Positions 1-9,737 are shown, counted from the first letter of the stretch. The stretch: 64,000 bases of DNA from Anaeromassilibacillus sp. An200 (GCF_002160025.1 NZ_NFJU01000011.1:29017-93016); one strand, 5' to 3'. A program made the numbers and translations. Notes: generated by a model not told the origin, from the sequence alone.

Positions 1-1
1 C

Positions 2-265
2 CTCCCGATGGTCGCGGAGCGGCTCTGCGTCGGCTATGAGACTCTGCGCAAGCAGTTTCAGCGGGAAATGCACCTTTCTCTCGAAGAATACCGGCAGAGC
101 AGACGCATGACCACCGCACAGATGATGCTGCTGGAGGGCGAACCAGTCAAGGCGGTGGCGAAGGCTCTCAGCTACAGCGACGCATACGCTTTTTCCAAGC
201 AATTCAAGCGCTTTTGCGGTTCCTCCCCCTCCGTTTACGCGCAAAGCCTGCTGCAAAAGCCCTGA
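2..265 (+). CDS. AraC-family transcriptional regulator, C-terminal part (cut by window start)
   Basis: The open frame runs in from the left edge, so only the last ~87 residues are seen. They form the DNA-binding domain of the AraC/XylS family: a first helix-turn-helix around 'GYETLRKQF', the linker 'LSLEEYRQSRRM', then the second helix-turn-helix 'VKAVAKALSYSDAYAFSKQFKRF' and the usual closing 'GSSPSVYAQ'. Known family role: transcription control in response to a ligand bound by an N-terminal domain, which lies outside the window, so the ligand cannot be guessed. An internal ATG at position 8 is not a likely true start because the first helix-turn-helix would be cut. The gene converges on the polyamine operon and shares a terminator hairpin with it. 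Confidence 0.85.
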   Translation, partial: LPMVAERLCVGYETLRKQFQREMHLSLEEYRQSRRMTTAQMMLLEGEPVKAVAKALSYSDAYAFSKQFKRFCGSSPSVYAQSLLQKP

Positions 266-269
266 CAGC

Positions 270-315
270 AAAAAGAGCCGGACAGCTTCGGGATCCCCCC
301 TGGGCTGTCCGGCTC
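270..315 (-). terminator. Intrinsic terminator of the polyamine operon
   Basis: A perfect 12-bp stem (275-286 with 304-315, GAGCCGGACAGC / GCTGTCCGGCTC) lies between the convergent AraC and nspC genes. Read on the minus strand it is followed by TTTTT (270-274), so it best serves the minus-strand operon. It may also stop the plus-strand transcript, less efficiently because no T-run follows on that side. Confidence 0.8.
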
Positions 316-320
316 CTTGA

Positions 321-1453
321 TCAGGAAAGCCGTTCCTTAAAATCCTCATAGCCAAACCGGCGCACCAGAAAGCGATTGCCGTTCTTGTCCCTCCAGACAA
401 TGGAGGGGAGCGCCATGCCGTTGAACGTATTGGTTTTGACCATCGTATACAGAGCCATATCCTCAAACACGAGGCGATCACCTTCGCGCAGCGGCACATC
501 GAAGGAATAGTCTCCGATGACATCCCCGGCCAGACACGTCGGCCCACCAAGACGGAAGGTATGCGCTTTCTCTCCCGGCTGGCCCGCATCCCGCAGCGGC
601 GGACGGTAGGGCATTTCCAGCACGTCCGGCATATGGCAGGCCGCGGAGGTGTCAAGAATTGCGATATCCATACCGTTCTGAAGCGTTTCCAGCACACTGG
701 TCACCAGGAATCCGGCGTTGAGCACCACGGCCTCCCCCGGCTCCAGATACACCTGTACACCGTAGGTTTCCTTCAAATGGCGCACCACACGGATCACCCG
801 CTCCACATCGTAATCGTCGCGGGTGATATGATGGCCGCCGCCGAGATTCAGCCACTTCATCTGAGAAAGCCAGCGGCCGAATTTTTTCTCCACCGCCGCG
901 ACCGTCTCCTCCAGCGCGTCGGAGTTTTGCTCGCAGAGCGTGTGGAAATGCAGGCCGTCGAGCAGCGGAAGGATCGATTCGTCAAACTGGGCAAGCGTTG
1001 TGCCGAGACGGGAGCCGGGCGAGCACGGATCGTAGATCGCGTGTCCCTCCTGTGTGGAGTGCTCCGGATTCAGCCGCAGGCCGCAGGATTTCCCGGCAGC
1101 GCGGGCGCGGGGCGCAAAGCGGCGCACCTGAGCCGGGAAATTGAACACAATATCATCCGCGTATTGCAGCAGCTCGTCCCACTCGTCCTCGCGGTAGGCA
1201 GGGGAAAACACATGGGTCTCCCCTCCGAATTCCTCATGCCCGAGACGGGCTTCATACAGGCCGCTGGCCGTACTGCCCGCAAGATACTGCCGCAAAAGCG
1301 GATAGACAGAAAACATGGAGAACGCCTTCTGTGCCAGCAGGATTTTACAGCCTGCCCGTTCCTGCACGTCCCGCAGGATTTCCAGATTATGCGTGAGCCG
1401 CGTTTCATCCACCAGGAAATACGGCGTGCGCGGCTCTCCTGTGATCGGCTGCA

Positions 1454-1454
<1 letters not shown>
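321..1454 (-). CDS. nspC: Carboxynorspermidine/carboxyspermidine decarboxylase
   Basis: PLP enzyme of the alanine-racemase fold (fold type III) that decarboxylates carboxyspermidine or carboxynorspermidine, the last step of the alternative spermidine pathway. The PLP lysine is in 'LLAQKAFSMF' (K43), followed by 'HFHTLCEQN', the glycine-rich 'LNLGGGHHIT' and 'LEPGEAVVLNAG', all in family order; 377 aa matches the family. I start it at 1454 (MQPITGEPRTPYFLV), not at the upstream ATG at 1502. At 1454 the ATG shares one base with the TGA of the preceding dehydrogenase gene (TGATG), which implies translational coupling. It is the last gene of the polyamine operon. Confidence 0.93.
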
Positions 1455-2713
<1,259 letters not shown>

Positions 2714-2740
2714 TTTCTATTCCTCCATTGAAATGTTGAT

Positions 2741-3592
2741 TTAATGCAAAGCGAGCAGCATCTCGCGAACTACCTTGCAGGCCGCCGCCGTGGAGATCCC
2801 GCTGGGATCGTAGGGCGGGCTGAGCTCGTTGACATCGCACGCGACCACGTTGGCACGGCTGCACACAAGTGTCACGGCGCGGCGCAGCGCGTCAAAGGAC
2901 ACGCCGCCCGGCTCCGGCGTCCCCGTTCCCGGGAACACGGAGGGATCCAGAACATCCAGATCCACGGTAAAATAGACCGGCTTTCCCGACAGGCGATCCA
3001 GCGTTTCTTCCAGGCCCTCAAAATCGAAGCGCCGGGTTGTCACATGCTCCATACCCCAGCGGAATTCTTCGCGGTCGCCGGAGCGAATGCCGAACTGAAA
3101 GATTTTTCCGTCTCCCACCAGCTCCCAGCAGCGGCGCAGAACGCAGGCGTGGGACAGCTTCGCGCCGAGATAATCGTCGCGAAGGTCGGCGTGCGCGTCA
3201 AAATGGATCACATGCAGCTCCGGAAAATGACGGGCCGCCGCGCGGAACGCCCCCAGCGTGACCAGATGCTCACCGCCGAGCAAAAAGGGACGCTTGCCTG
3301 CCGTGAGGATTTCCTCCGCGGCTTCCTCAATCTGGGCCAGCGCCGTGGACGCATCCCCCAGACAAAGCTCCAGATCTCCCAGATCCATCACCGCGATGTC
3401 CTGCAAATCCTTATCCTGATACGGGCTGTAGCTCTCGATTCCAAACGATTCCCGCCGGATGGCCCCGCTGCCAAAACGCGTGCCGGGGCGGTACGAGGTG
3501 GTGCAGTCAAAGGGAGCGCCGAACAGCACGGTACCGGCTTCATCGGCTTCCTTGTCACAGCACATAAAAACTTCAATATTCCTGTTCAACAT
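2741..3592 (-). CDS. speB: Agmatinase (ureohydrolase family)
   Basis: Hydrolyses agmatine to putrescine and urea with a binuclear Mn centre in the cytoplasm. The metal-binding motifs of the arginase/agmatinase family are all present in order: 'LLGGEH', 'VIHFDAHADLRDDY', 'YFTVDLDVLDPSVFPG', and the late 'DVNELSPPYD'. The length, 283 aa, is normal. It overlaps the end of speE by 20 bp, with GGAGGAG 10 nt before the ATG inside speE. It links the arginine decarboxylase two genes upstream to the spermidine-forming enzymes on both sides. The product could in principle be another ureohydrolase, but context makes agmatine the clear choice. Confidence 0.93.
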   Translation of the reverse strand: MLNRNIEVFMCCDKEADEAGTVLFGAPFDCTTSYRPGTRFGSGAIRRESFGIESYSPYQDKDLQDIAVMDLGDLELCLGDASTALAQIEEAAEEILTAGKRPFLLGGEHLVTLGAFRAAARHFPELHVIHFDAHADLRDDYLGAKLSHACVLRRCWELVGDGKIFQFGIRSGDREEFRWGMEHVTTRRFDFEGLEETLDRLSGKPVYFTVDLDVLDPSVFPGTGTPEPGGVSFDALRRAVTLVCSRANVVACDVNELSPPYDPSGISTAAACKVVREMLLALH

Positions 3593-4433
3593 CTTTCAGC
3601 AGCTCCTCCACATACGCGGGCAGATAAAACGCGCCCTTATGCAGTGTTGTTGTATAGTAGCGGCATTTCAGGCCGCGCAGATTCCACTGTGTTTCCTTGA
3701 GGTCGCGCAGCGGGTGGTATTTCTTGGATGCAAAACCGAACAGCCAGTGGCCGGACGGGTATGTCGGAATGTGCGCCTGATAGACGCGGCTGATATGGAA
3801 CGACTCCACAATCCGCTTGTGTGCCCGCTGGCAGGCTGCGGCGTCCGCCTGATAAAACGGGCTTTCATGCTGGTTGACCATGATCCCATCCTCGCGCAGC
3901 GCCTTGAAGCAGCTTCCGTAAAATTCCCGGGTGAACAGCCCCTCTCCCGGCCCGAACGGATCGGTCGAGTCAACGATGATGAGATCGTAGCAGTTTTCCT
4001 TTGAGCGGACAAACCGCACGCCGTCCTCATAATGGATGCTCAGGCGCGGATCGTCGAGACGGCAGGCGGTCTGCGGAAGATACTTTTTGCAGACCTCCAC
4101 CACCAGCGGATCGATCTCCGCCATGTCGATGTGTTCAATCTCGGGATAGCGCGTCAGCTCACGGATCACGCCCCCATCCCCCGCGCCGATGACGAGTACA
4201 TCCCGCACCTTGGGATGCACTGCCATGGGAACATGGGTGATCATTTCATGATAAATGAATTCATCCTTTTCGGTCAGCATCATATAGCCGTCAAGTGTGA
4301 GAAAACGGCCAAACTCCGGCGAATCAAACACGTCGATGCGCTGAAACTCGCTGTTTCCGGAATACAGCTGCTGGTCCACACGGATGGACAGCTTGACGTT
4401 CGGCGTCTGTGCTTCGGAAAACCAGAAATCCAC
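3573..4433 (-). CDS. speE: Spermidine synthase (polyamine aminopropyltransferase)
   Basis: Transfers the aminopropyl group from decarboxylated S-adenosylmethionine to putrescine. Family motifs: 'QLYSGNSEFQRIDVFDS', 'EFGRFLTLDGYMMLTEKDEFIYHEMITHVP', the SAM-binding 'VLVIGAGDGGVIREL' and the catalytic 'YDLIIVDSTDPFGPGEGLF'. An ATG at 4442 exists but directly abuts the GGAGG; the GTG at 4433 has normal spacing (9 nt) and gives MDFWFSEAQTPN, which lines up with the usual family start. It follows the stop codon of the decarboxylase gene at once. Together with SpeD it forms the classical spermidine route, which here sits beside the carboxyspermidine route. Confidence 0.93.
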   Translation of the reverse strand: MDFWFSEAQTPNVKLSIRVDQQLYSGNSEFQRIDVFDSPEFGRFLTLDGYMMLTEKDEFIYHEMITHVPMAVHPKVRDVLVIGAGDGGVIRELTRYPEIEHIDMAEIDPLVVEVCKKYLPQTACRLDDPRLSIHYEDGVRFVRSKENCYDLIIVDSTDPFGPGEGLFTREFYGSCFKALREDGIMVNQHESPFYQADAAACQRAHKRIVESFHISRVYQAHIPTYPSGHWLFGFASKKYHPLRDLKETQWNLRGLKCRYYTTTLHKGAFYLPAYVEELLKDVEQEY

Positions 4434-4434
4434 T

Positions 4435-5892
4435 TTATTCATCCTCCTTGAGCACGTTCAGGCGCTCGATCTCGGGGTTTTCCGGCCCCGTCATCGAACA
4501 GCCCTTCTCCTTGGCATACTCGATGTAATCCAAAATCGGATCGGTGATGCGCTCGCCCGGCGCGAGGATCGGGATCCCCGGCGGGTAGCACATGACAAAC
4601 TCGCTGCACACGCGCCCTGCCGTCTCCCGCAGAGGAAGCGACTCCTTCGGCGCATAGAAGGCATCCTGCGGTGAAACAGCCACCTGCGGATCGATGTATT
4701 CCTGCGTCATGAGATCCGCCTTGCTGCGCCCGAAACGGCGGCGCACCTCGGAAAGCGCGCTTACCAGCCGCTCGATCTCGCGTGGACGGTCGCCCACGGA
4801 GACATAGGCGAGAATGTTGCCGAGATCGCCGAATTCAATCTGAATGTCGTATTCATCGCGAAGCAGGTCGTAGACCTCAATCCCCGCCAATCCCACGTCG
4901 AGCGTATTGACGGAAAGCTTCGTCACATCAAAATCGTAAACACTGTCGCCATTTATGAGTTCGCGGGAGAAGGCGTAATAGCCGCCGATCGCGTTGATCT
5001 CCTCCCGCGCGTATTCCGCCAGCCGGAGCACGCGATCAAAATCCGTTTTTCCGCGCAGGGCAAGGTTGCGCCGCGAAATATCGAGACTGGAAAGCAGGAG
5101 ATACGATCCGCTCGTCGTCTGCGTCAGATTGATGATCTGGCGCACATGGCCCTCCTGCATGGCCGGGCCGGTCAGAAGCAGGGAACTCTGTGTCAGGCTG
5201 CCGCCGGACTTGTGCATGGAAACGGCGGCCATATCGGCCCCTGCCGCCATCGCGGAGACGGGAAGCCCCTCCCCGAAATAAAAATGGGTTCCGTGTGCTT
5301 CGTCGGCCAAACAAAGCATCCCATGCTCATGCGCCAAACGCACAATCGTGCGCAGATCCGAACAGATACCGTAATAGGTCGGGTTATTGACCAGCACAGC
5401 CTTCGCGTCCGGATTCTCCCGGATCGCCTTCTCCACTGCGGAAACGCTCATCCCCAGCGGGATACCGAGACGGTTATCACATTCCGGGTTGACATAGACA
5501 GGGATCGCACCGCACAACACCATGGCGCCCATCACGCTGCGGTGCACATTGCGGGGAAGAATGATCTTTTCTCCCCTTTTGGCAACGGAGAGCACCATGC
5601 TCTGCACCGCCGAGGTTGTCCCTCCCACCATGAGGAAGGCATTTGCCGCCCCAAAAGCCTCCGCGGCCAGCTGTTCCGCCTCCCGGATCACGGAAACGGG
5701 GTGGCAGAGATTATCCAGCGGCTTCATGGAATTGACGTCCATGGAAACACACTGTTCTCCAAGAAGCTGCGTCAGCTCCGGGTTGCCGCGGCCGCGCTTG
5801 TGGCCGGGCACATCGAAGGGAACAACGCGCATCTGGCGGAAGCGCTCGAGCGCTTCATAAATCGGCGCGCGCTCCTGATTGTGAAGCTCCAA
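4435..5892 (-). CDS. speA: Arginine/lysine/ornithine decarboxylase, fold type I (probable arginine decarboxylase)
   Basis: PLP enzyme of the Orn/Lys/Arg decarboxylase major family in its short (485 aa) Gram-positive form. It has 'VPFDVPGHKRGRG' near the N-terminus, 'GGTTSAVQSMVLSVAKRGEKIILPRNVHRSV', the aspartate-containing 'CLADEAHGTHFYF' and the PLP lysine in 'VSMHKSGGSLTQSSLLL'. The C-terminal domain ends with 'CYPPGIPILAPGERIT'. The next genes include agmatinase, so arginine (giving agmatine) is the likely substrate; lysine or ornithine cannot be excluded from sequence alone. The start codon is TTG at 5892 with GGAGGGGG about 5 nt upstream. Not related to the PLP-barrel E. coli SpeA; the symbol describes function only. 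Confidence 0.88.
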   Translation of the reverse strand: MELHNQERAPIYEALERFRQMRVVPFDVPGHKRGRGNPELTQLLGEQCVSMDVNSMKPLDNLCHPVSVIREAEQLAAEAFGAANAFLMVGGTTSAVQSMVLSVAKRGEKIILPRNVHRSVMGAMVLCGAIPVYVNPECDNRLGIPLGMSVSAVEKAIRENPDAKAVLVNNPTYYGICSDLRTIVRLAHEHGMLCLADEAHGTHFYFGEGLPVSAMAAGADMAAVSMHKSGGSLTQSSLLLTGPAMQEGHVRQIINLTQTTSGSYLLLSSLDISRRNLALRGKTDFDRVLRLAEYAREEINAIGGYYAFSRELINGDSVYDFDVTKLSVNTLDVGLAGIEVYDLLRDEYDIQIEFGDLGNILAYVSVGDRPREIERLVSALSEVRRRFGRSKADLMTQEYIDPQVAVSPQDAFYAPKESLPLRETAGRVCSEFVMCYPPGIPILAPGERITDPILDYIEYAKEKGCSMTGPENPEIERLNVLKEDE

Positions 5893-5905
5893 ATTGTCCC
5901 CCTCC

Positions 5906-6664
5906 TCAGTAAATGTTCCGGCCGCTGAAAATTTCGATCATCTCGCGGCGCAGATTATCCATGATATTCAGCCGCGTGCGGGGCGGCAGCTCGTAAACGT
6001 CCGTTTTAAACAGGTAATTCTGAAGATCGATTTCCTTGAGCATCATCTTCGTATGGAACAGGTTCGCCTCATACACATTGATATCCACCGTATCATAACG
6101 GCGGAGGATCTCGTCGGAAATGTAATCCTGAATGGAGGTGATGCGGTGATCGAGAAACAGTTTTTTGCCGTTCACATCGCGGGTAAAGCCGCGCACACGG
6201 TAATCCATCGTGATGATATCGGAGTCAAACGAACCAATCAGATAGTCGAGCGTCGAGAGCGGGGTGATTTCTCCGCAGGTCGCCACGTCGATATCCACGC
6301 GGAAGGTAGCCAGAAACGTCTCCGGATGATACTCCGGGTAGGTGTGCACCGTCACATGGCTTTTATCCAGATGGGCCAGCTGGGTCTGCCCGGCGGGAAC
6401 CATGGAACCCTCCGCAATCAGAAGGGTAACGGACGCTCCCTGCGGCTCGTAATCCTGCTGGGCAATATTGAGCACCTTTGCGCCAATCATCTCCGTGAGG
6501 GTGGTCAGGATATTGGTCAGACGCTGCGAATTGTACTGTTCATCAATATAGGAAATATAATCCTGCTGTTCCCGCGCTGTTTTGGCGTAGCAGACATCGT
6601 AAATATTAAAGCTCAGCGCCTTAGTCAGGTTATTAAAGCCGTATAATTTCATCTTCTCTCCCAT
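5906..6664 (-). CDS. speD: S-adenosylmethionine decarboxylase proenzyme
   Basis: Pyruvoyl enzyme that makes decarboxylated SAM, the aminopropyl donor for SpeE. It is the larger, E. coli-like bacterial type. Self-cleavage is expected at Lys101-Ser102 in '[15 protein letters not shown]', and '[17 protein letters not shown]' follows. Length from the chosen start is 252 aa. I start at 6664 ([15 protein letters not shown]), where AGGAG sits ~8 nt upstream and the N-terminus lines up with E. coli SpeD as I remember it; the frame stays open further upstream, but that part is leader RNA and includes the terminator. First gene of the polyamine operon, controlled by the leader described separately. Confidence 0.93.
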   Translation of the reverse strand: MGEKMKLYGFNNLTKALSFNIYDVCYAKTAREQQDYISYIDEQYNSQRLTNILTTLTEMIGAKVLNIAQQDYEPQGASVTLLIAEGSMVPAGQTQLAHLDKSHVTVHTYPEYHPETFLATFRVDIDVATCGEITPLSTLDYLIGSFDSDIITMDYRVRGFTRDVNGKKLFLDHRITSIQDYISDEILRRYDTVDINVYEANLFHTKMMLKEIDLQNYLFKTDVYELPPRTRLNIMDNLRREMIEIFSGRNIY

Positions 6665-7124
6665 GCAGAAGCTCTCCTCTTCCTCTGCGCCGCCCCCCGG
6701 CGGTTCGCTGCGGTGATGATCGGGACACCCCGAAAGAAATAAAAAACAGGCGATGTGCGCTGTGCACATCGCCTGTCATCCGTCAAAATCAATCCCCATC
6801 CGCAGGAATACAAAGCCCCCGCGGGCAGAAAGCCGCCTGTGATGGTTCGATACAGAGTCTATATAGCAAATACTTACTTTTACTACTCTTATTGACCTTT
6901 TACAAGTTGATGTACGCTATGCGCACCGGTTATAAAGGAACCAACTCATAAAATTGAACCTTCCGTTTTTCCTTTCAGGCACTTCGGCTCAATCAATAAC
7001 GGCGGCTGACGCCGCCCTTCGGCAGTTGACCCGGCTGTCCGTATGGCCTTGACCTGAGAAAAACACTCAGGTGGTCGAAGAAAGATTTGCATGGATACTC
7101 TGTAGTCACTCATATCACATGTCG
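6665..7124 (-). ncRNA. Long structured 5' leader of the speD operon (candidate riboswitch/attenuator)
   Basis: From the predicted start near 7124 to the speD ATG there are ~460 nt with no convincing gene. Seen directly on the minus strand: an 8-bp stem TACAGAGT (7097-7104) with ACTCTGTA (6851-6858) closes a ~254-nt domain. Hairpins inside are ACCTGAG/CTCAGGT (7052-7072), GGCGGC/GCCGCC (7001-7016), a GGAA...TTCC helix (6937-6963) and GTGCGC/GCGTAC (6912-6926). Just after the closing stem, ACAGGCG (6834-6840) repeats the first bases of the terminator's 5' arm and can pair with its 3' arm CGCCTGT, as an antiterminator would. I do not recognise it as TPP, SAM-I, lysine, M-box, ykkC, ZTP or ydaO. 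The ligand is unknown; a polyamine, SAM or arginine are guesses from context. Confidence 0.6.
6737..6776 (-). terminator. Rho-independent terminator inside the speD leader
   Basis: A perfect 13-bp stem (6764-6776 with 6746-6758; ACAGGCGATGTGC / GCACATCGCCTGT) with a 5-nt loop is followed on the minus strand by TTTTTTATTT. It lies ~75 nt before the speD ribosome site, so it must be bypassed for the operon to be expressed. That is the arrangement of an attenuator. Confidence 0.85.
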
Positions 7125-7130
7125 ATTGTA

Positions 7131-7158
7131 ATTATATCATACCACTCGATATTGTCAA
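7131..7158 (-). promoter_or_regulatory. Promoter of the polyamine operon
   Basis: On the minus strand, TTGACA (7153-7158), a 16-bp spacer and TATAAT (7131-7136) match the sigma-A consensus fully. Transcription should start near 7124. Confidence 0.85.
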
Positions 7159-7207
7159 CCGCTTTGCGCGAGTTGACAGAGATTTTACACAATCGTCCCG
7201 CAAAACG

Positions 7208-7948
7208 TCAATTCGGGGCGTTTTTTGTCCGTTTTTTCTCTCTTCTCAGCTGGAACTTTTCCACCCAGCCCTTCTGATAGCGGATCGAGATATAGCCGAT
7301 CACCGCCATCACCAGCGCGCCGATCGTATCGACAATCAGATCCTTCATGGTATCCATCAGCGCGGCGCGGCCCACCAGCGGCTCCCCGCTTTCCAGGGCA
7401 AATTTCTGCATGTTGGTGTGCAGAAGCCCGTCCGCGGTGAATTCATAGAATTCCCAGACCACGCCGAGAAACACCGCGAAGCACAGCGTAAAAAAGGCAA
7501 CAAACACCGGGCTGAGGTTCATGGGCACGCGATCCGTCCGGTTGAGAAAATTAATCACGGAAAAGCCCAGCGCTCCCAGCATTGCCCCACTGAAGGTATG
7601 CAGAATCGTGTCCCAGTGCGGCACATTGTAATAGAACGACCGCACCTCCCCCAGAAAGATAGCGCAGTAGAGGAACACCGCAAACAGCACCATCATTTTG
7701 GAGGGGATGATCAGCTGCCATTTATGGCGCAGAAGACTTGGCAGCAGCATCGCCACAACGCCTACAATGCATTGGAGCAGCATCAGCACATAGTCGCCCT
7801 TGACACGGCGGTACGGCATGGTGGGATCCGGCTCCGACGGCGCCAACGCCATAGCAACAGAAATAAACACGACAGATCCGGCCATGCTCAGAAAGATAAA
7901 CCACCAGAGAATTTTCGTCCAATTCAGAGAAATCCGTTTTTTTGTCAT
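7208..7948 (-). CDS. Integral membrane protein, YjdF/DUF2238-like
   Basis: About 246 aa with roughly six hydrophobic segments: an N-terminal 'ILWWFIFLSMAGSVVFI', then 'YVLMLLQCIVGVVAMLL', 'MVLFAVFLYCAIFLG', the conserved 'HWDTILHTFSGAMLGALGF', 'FVAFFTLCFAVFLGVVWEFYEF' and 'DTIGALVMAVIGYI'. The WD-x-ILH and WEF-x-E motifs with a late Asp-rich helix resemble the YjdF/DUF2238 group, whose function is not known to me. Start chosen at 7948 (MTKKRISLN), preceded by GGAGGG and overlapping the stop of the small upstream gene by 4 nt (ATGA). A frame extension further upstream is discarded because it runs through that gene. Confidence 0.75.
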   Translation of the reverse strand: MTKKRISLNWTKILWWFIFLSMAGSVVFISVAMALAPSEPDPTMPYRRVKGDYVLMLLQCIVGVVAMLLPSLLRHKWQLIIPSKMMVLFAVFLYCAIFLGEVRSFYYNVPHWDTILHTFSGAMLGALGFSVINFLNRTDRVPMNLSPVFVAFFTLCFAVFLGVVWEFYEFTADGLLHTNMQKFALESGEPLVGRAALMDTMKDLIVDTIGALVMAVIGYISIRYQKGWVEKFQLRREKKRTKNAPN

Positions 7949-8151
7949 TTGCGTCCCTCCTCCTCCGGCGGATCGTCCGTTTCCTTCCAGCTTGAAACAG
8001 CCAGAAACAATCCCGCGCAGGCCAAAAAGCACGCTGTCACCGCACAGGCAATCGCCCAGCCGCTGATTCCGAACGGCCCCAGCACGCACGATACCAGCGT
8101 CAGCACCAGACCAATCTCAAAAAAGATGACGGCCATCTTCCCGTCGCTCAT
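7945..8151 (-). CDS. Small two-segment membrane protein, unknown function
   Basis: 68 aa with two hydrophobic stretches ('MAVIFFEIGLVLTLVSCVLG' and 'GWAIACAVTACFLACAGLFLAV') and an acidic tail 'TDDPPEEEGRK'. I recognise no family. The coding case rests on context: its ATG overlaps the TGA of ksgA by 4 nt and its own TGA overlaps the next ATG by 4 nt, so the three genes form a tightly coupled set. It may be a partner of the larger membrane protein that follows. Confidence 0.65.
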   Translation of the reverse strand: MSDGKMAVIFFEIGLVLTLVSCVLGPFGISGWAIACAVTACFLACAGLFLAVSSWKETDDPPEEEGRK

Positions 8152-9020
8152 TTTTCTTCCTCCTTTTCCTGTCCGATTGCACGGGAGAGCGCGGCAAGCT
8201 CCTCCATGGTCAGCTGCTCTGCGCGCGCCGTGGGGGAAACACCGGCGCGCTCGCAGGCACGCTGGACCCGATCCTTGGAAAGGCCCAGCAAAGCGGAGAC
8301 GGAGTTTGCCACCGTTTTTCTCCTCTGCCCGAACGCTGCCTTCACCAGTGCAAAAAAGTCCTTTTCACTGTCCACCTCCACCGGCGGACGATCCAGAATA
8401 TCAAAGCGGATCACAGCGGAATCAACATTCGGCTGCGGCAGAAAACTGCCCCGTCCCACGCCAAAAAGCAGTCTTGGCTCTGCGTAATAGCGCACCGCCG
8501 CGCTCACCGCACCGCACTGGCGCGTTCCGGGGGCGGCGCAGAGACGTTCGGCGGCCTCCTTCTGCACCATCACCGTCAGGGAAGTGATGGGAAGCTTTTC
8601 CTCCAGCAGCTTCATAATCACAGGAGATGTGATATAATACGGCAGATTGGCGCACACCGCCACCTGCATACCGGGGAACTCCTCCCGCAAAAGCGCATGC
8701 AAATCGACTTTCATCACATCGCCGTTTACAATTTTTACATTGGAGAACTCCTCCAGCGTTTCATCCAGGACGGGAAGCAGGCGCTGATCCAGCTCGATAC
8801 CCACCACGCGTCCCGCGCGCCGCGCGAGCTCCGCCGTGAGCACCCCGATGCCGGGGCCAATTTCCAGCACGCCGCTCTCCGGCCCCGCTCCGCATTCCTC
8901 CGCCATCCGCGGGCAGACGCCGGGATTCACCAGGAAATTCTGCCCCAGACTTTTGGAAAAATGAAACCCATGCCTTCCCAGCACATCCCGGATCACGGCA
9001 ATATCTGACAGTTGATTCAC
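8148..9020 (-). CDS. rsmA: 16S rRNA (adenine1518-N6/adenine1519-N6)-dimethyltransferase
   Basis: Dimethylates two adjacent adenines in the 3' hairpin of 16S rRNA during 30S assembly (KsgA/RsmA). Motifs: 'KSLGQNFLVNP', SAM-binding 'VLEIGPGIGVLTAEL', 'VVGIELDQRLLPVL', the catalytic 'ANLPYYITSPVI', and the C-terminal 'FGQRRKTVANSVSALLG'. Length about 290 aa, as in the family. An ATG at 9029 is only 1 nt from GGAGG; GTG at 9020 has better spacing and I prefer it, with the ATG as alternative. First of three coupled genes, followed by two membrane-protein genes. Confidence 0.93.
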   Translation of the reverse strand: MNQLSDIAVIRDVLGRHGFHFSKSLGQNFLVNPGVCPRMAEECGAGPESGVLEIGPGIGVLTAELARRAGRVVGIELDQRLLPVLDETLEEFSNVKIVNGDVMKVDLHALLREEFPGMQVAVCANLPYYITSPVIMKLLEEKLPITSLTVMVQKEAAERLCAAPGTRQCGAVSAAVRYYAEPRLLFGVGRGSFLPQPNVDSAVIRFDILDRPPVEVDSEKDFFALVKAAFGQRRKTVANSVSALLGLSKDRVQRACERAGVSPTARAEQLTMEELAALSRAIGQEKEEEK

Positions 9021-9077
9021 TTTGCACATTCCTCCACTTTTCTTTCTTCGCTCTCCCGGCGATCGCAGGGTAAGCCG

Positions 9078-9737
9078 TCAGAGAACATTCTGGCCGTTGA
9101 TGCGAAGGCGGAATTTCAGCCCCAGCCGTTCCGCAGCCTTGCGGCAAAGCATCATGCGGTCCAGAAAAATCTCAAAATAGTCCATGACGGGAGAAATCTC
9201 CGTGTCGATGGTCATCTCCTGCACCAGCGCCGTCTTTTCCGGCGTCAGATAGGTGCGCGTTTCCACAACGGCGTAGTTGACTCGGTCATGAATATCAAAG
9301 GACGCGAAATCCGTATTCCGCACACGGCTGCGGCGCACATCCGTCTTGTCCGCGAGAATCAGCGCCGCAGCCACCTCGTTGACCGGAAAGGCCGTGCTCT
9401 CGTCGTGATTCCCGATGGCGCTGATCACGGTCGAAAGCTCCTCCGCGTCCGCCCCCATTTTGTCCAGAATACGAAAAGCCATCACAGCGCCGCTCTGGGC
9501 ATGGTCAATCCGGTTGATAACATTGCCGATGTCGTGCAGATAGCCCGCGATCCACGCCAGCTCCGCGAGACGCGCGGGATAGCCCAGATCCAGCAGCAGG
9601 TTCTCCGCAAAGGCAGCCGCCCGCGTCACATGGGCAAAGCTGTGCTCCGTATAGCCAAGCGCCTCAAGCGCTTCGTCCGCCTTTCGGATGTAGGTAGTGA
9701 TCTGTTCCTGTTTTCGGATGCTTTCTTTGGTAATCAA
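9078..9737 (-). CDS. HD-domain protein, probable phosphohydrolase
   Basis: Roughly 220 aa. The HD metal site is visible: 'HSFAHVTRAAAFAENLLLDLG', then 'WIAGYLHDIGNVINRIDHAQSGA', 'SAIGNHDE' and 'ALILADKTDVRRSRVRN'. The family hydrolyses phosphates of nucleotides or second messengers; the substrate cannot be told. The only ATG of the frame (9788) lies before a strong GGGAGGAGG. The frame continues after that site as ATT-TTG-ATT-ACC-AAA, so initiation is likely at TTG (9737, spacing ~11) or ATT (9740, spacing ~8), giving an N-terminus ITKESIRKQEQ. It lies downstream of the BceS-like kinase gene with a ~130-nt gap. Confidence 0.8.
   Translation of the reverse strand: MITKESIRKQEQITTYIRKADEALEALGYTEHSFAHVTRAAAFAENLLLDLGYPARLAELAWIAGYLHDIGNVINRIDHAQSGAVMAFRILDKMGADAEELSTVISAIGNHDESTAFPVNEVAAALILADKTDVRRSRVRNTDFASFDIHDRVNYAVVETRTYLTPEKTALVQEMTIDTEISPVMDYFEIFLDRMMLCRKAAERLGLKFRLRINGQNVL

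Noticed and set aside
6665..7124. Known riboswitch or stable RNA (M-box, lysine, ykkC, SAM-I, tmRNA, RNase P) as identity of the speD leader
   Set aside because: None of the signature sequences I know for these RNAs is present, such as GAGGAAAGUCC of RNase P or the S-box core. A GGTTCGATAC stretch on the plus strand looked tRNA-like, but its flanks do not pair.
7190..7226. Plus-strand terminator (CGTCCCG...CGGGGCG TTTTTT)
   Set aside because: The shape is acceptable but no plus-strand gene lies upstream, and on the minus strand it lacks a T-run. Not enough to annotate.
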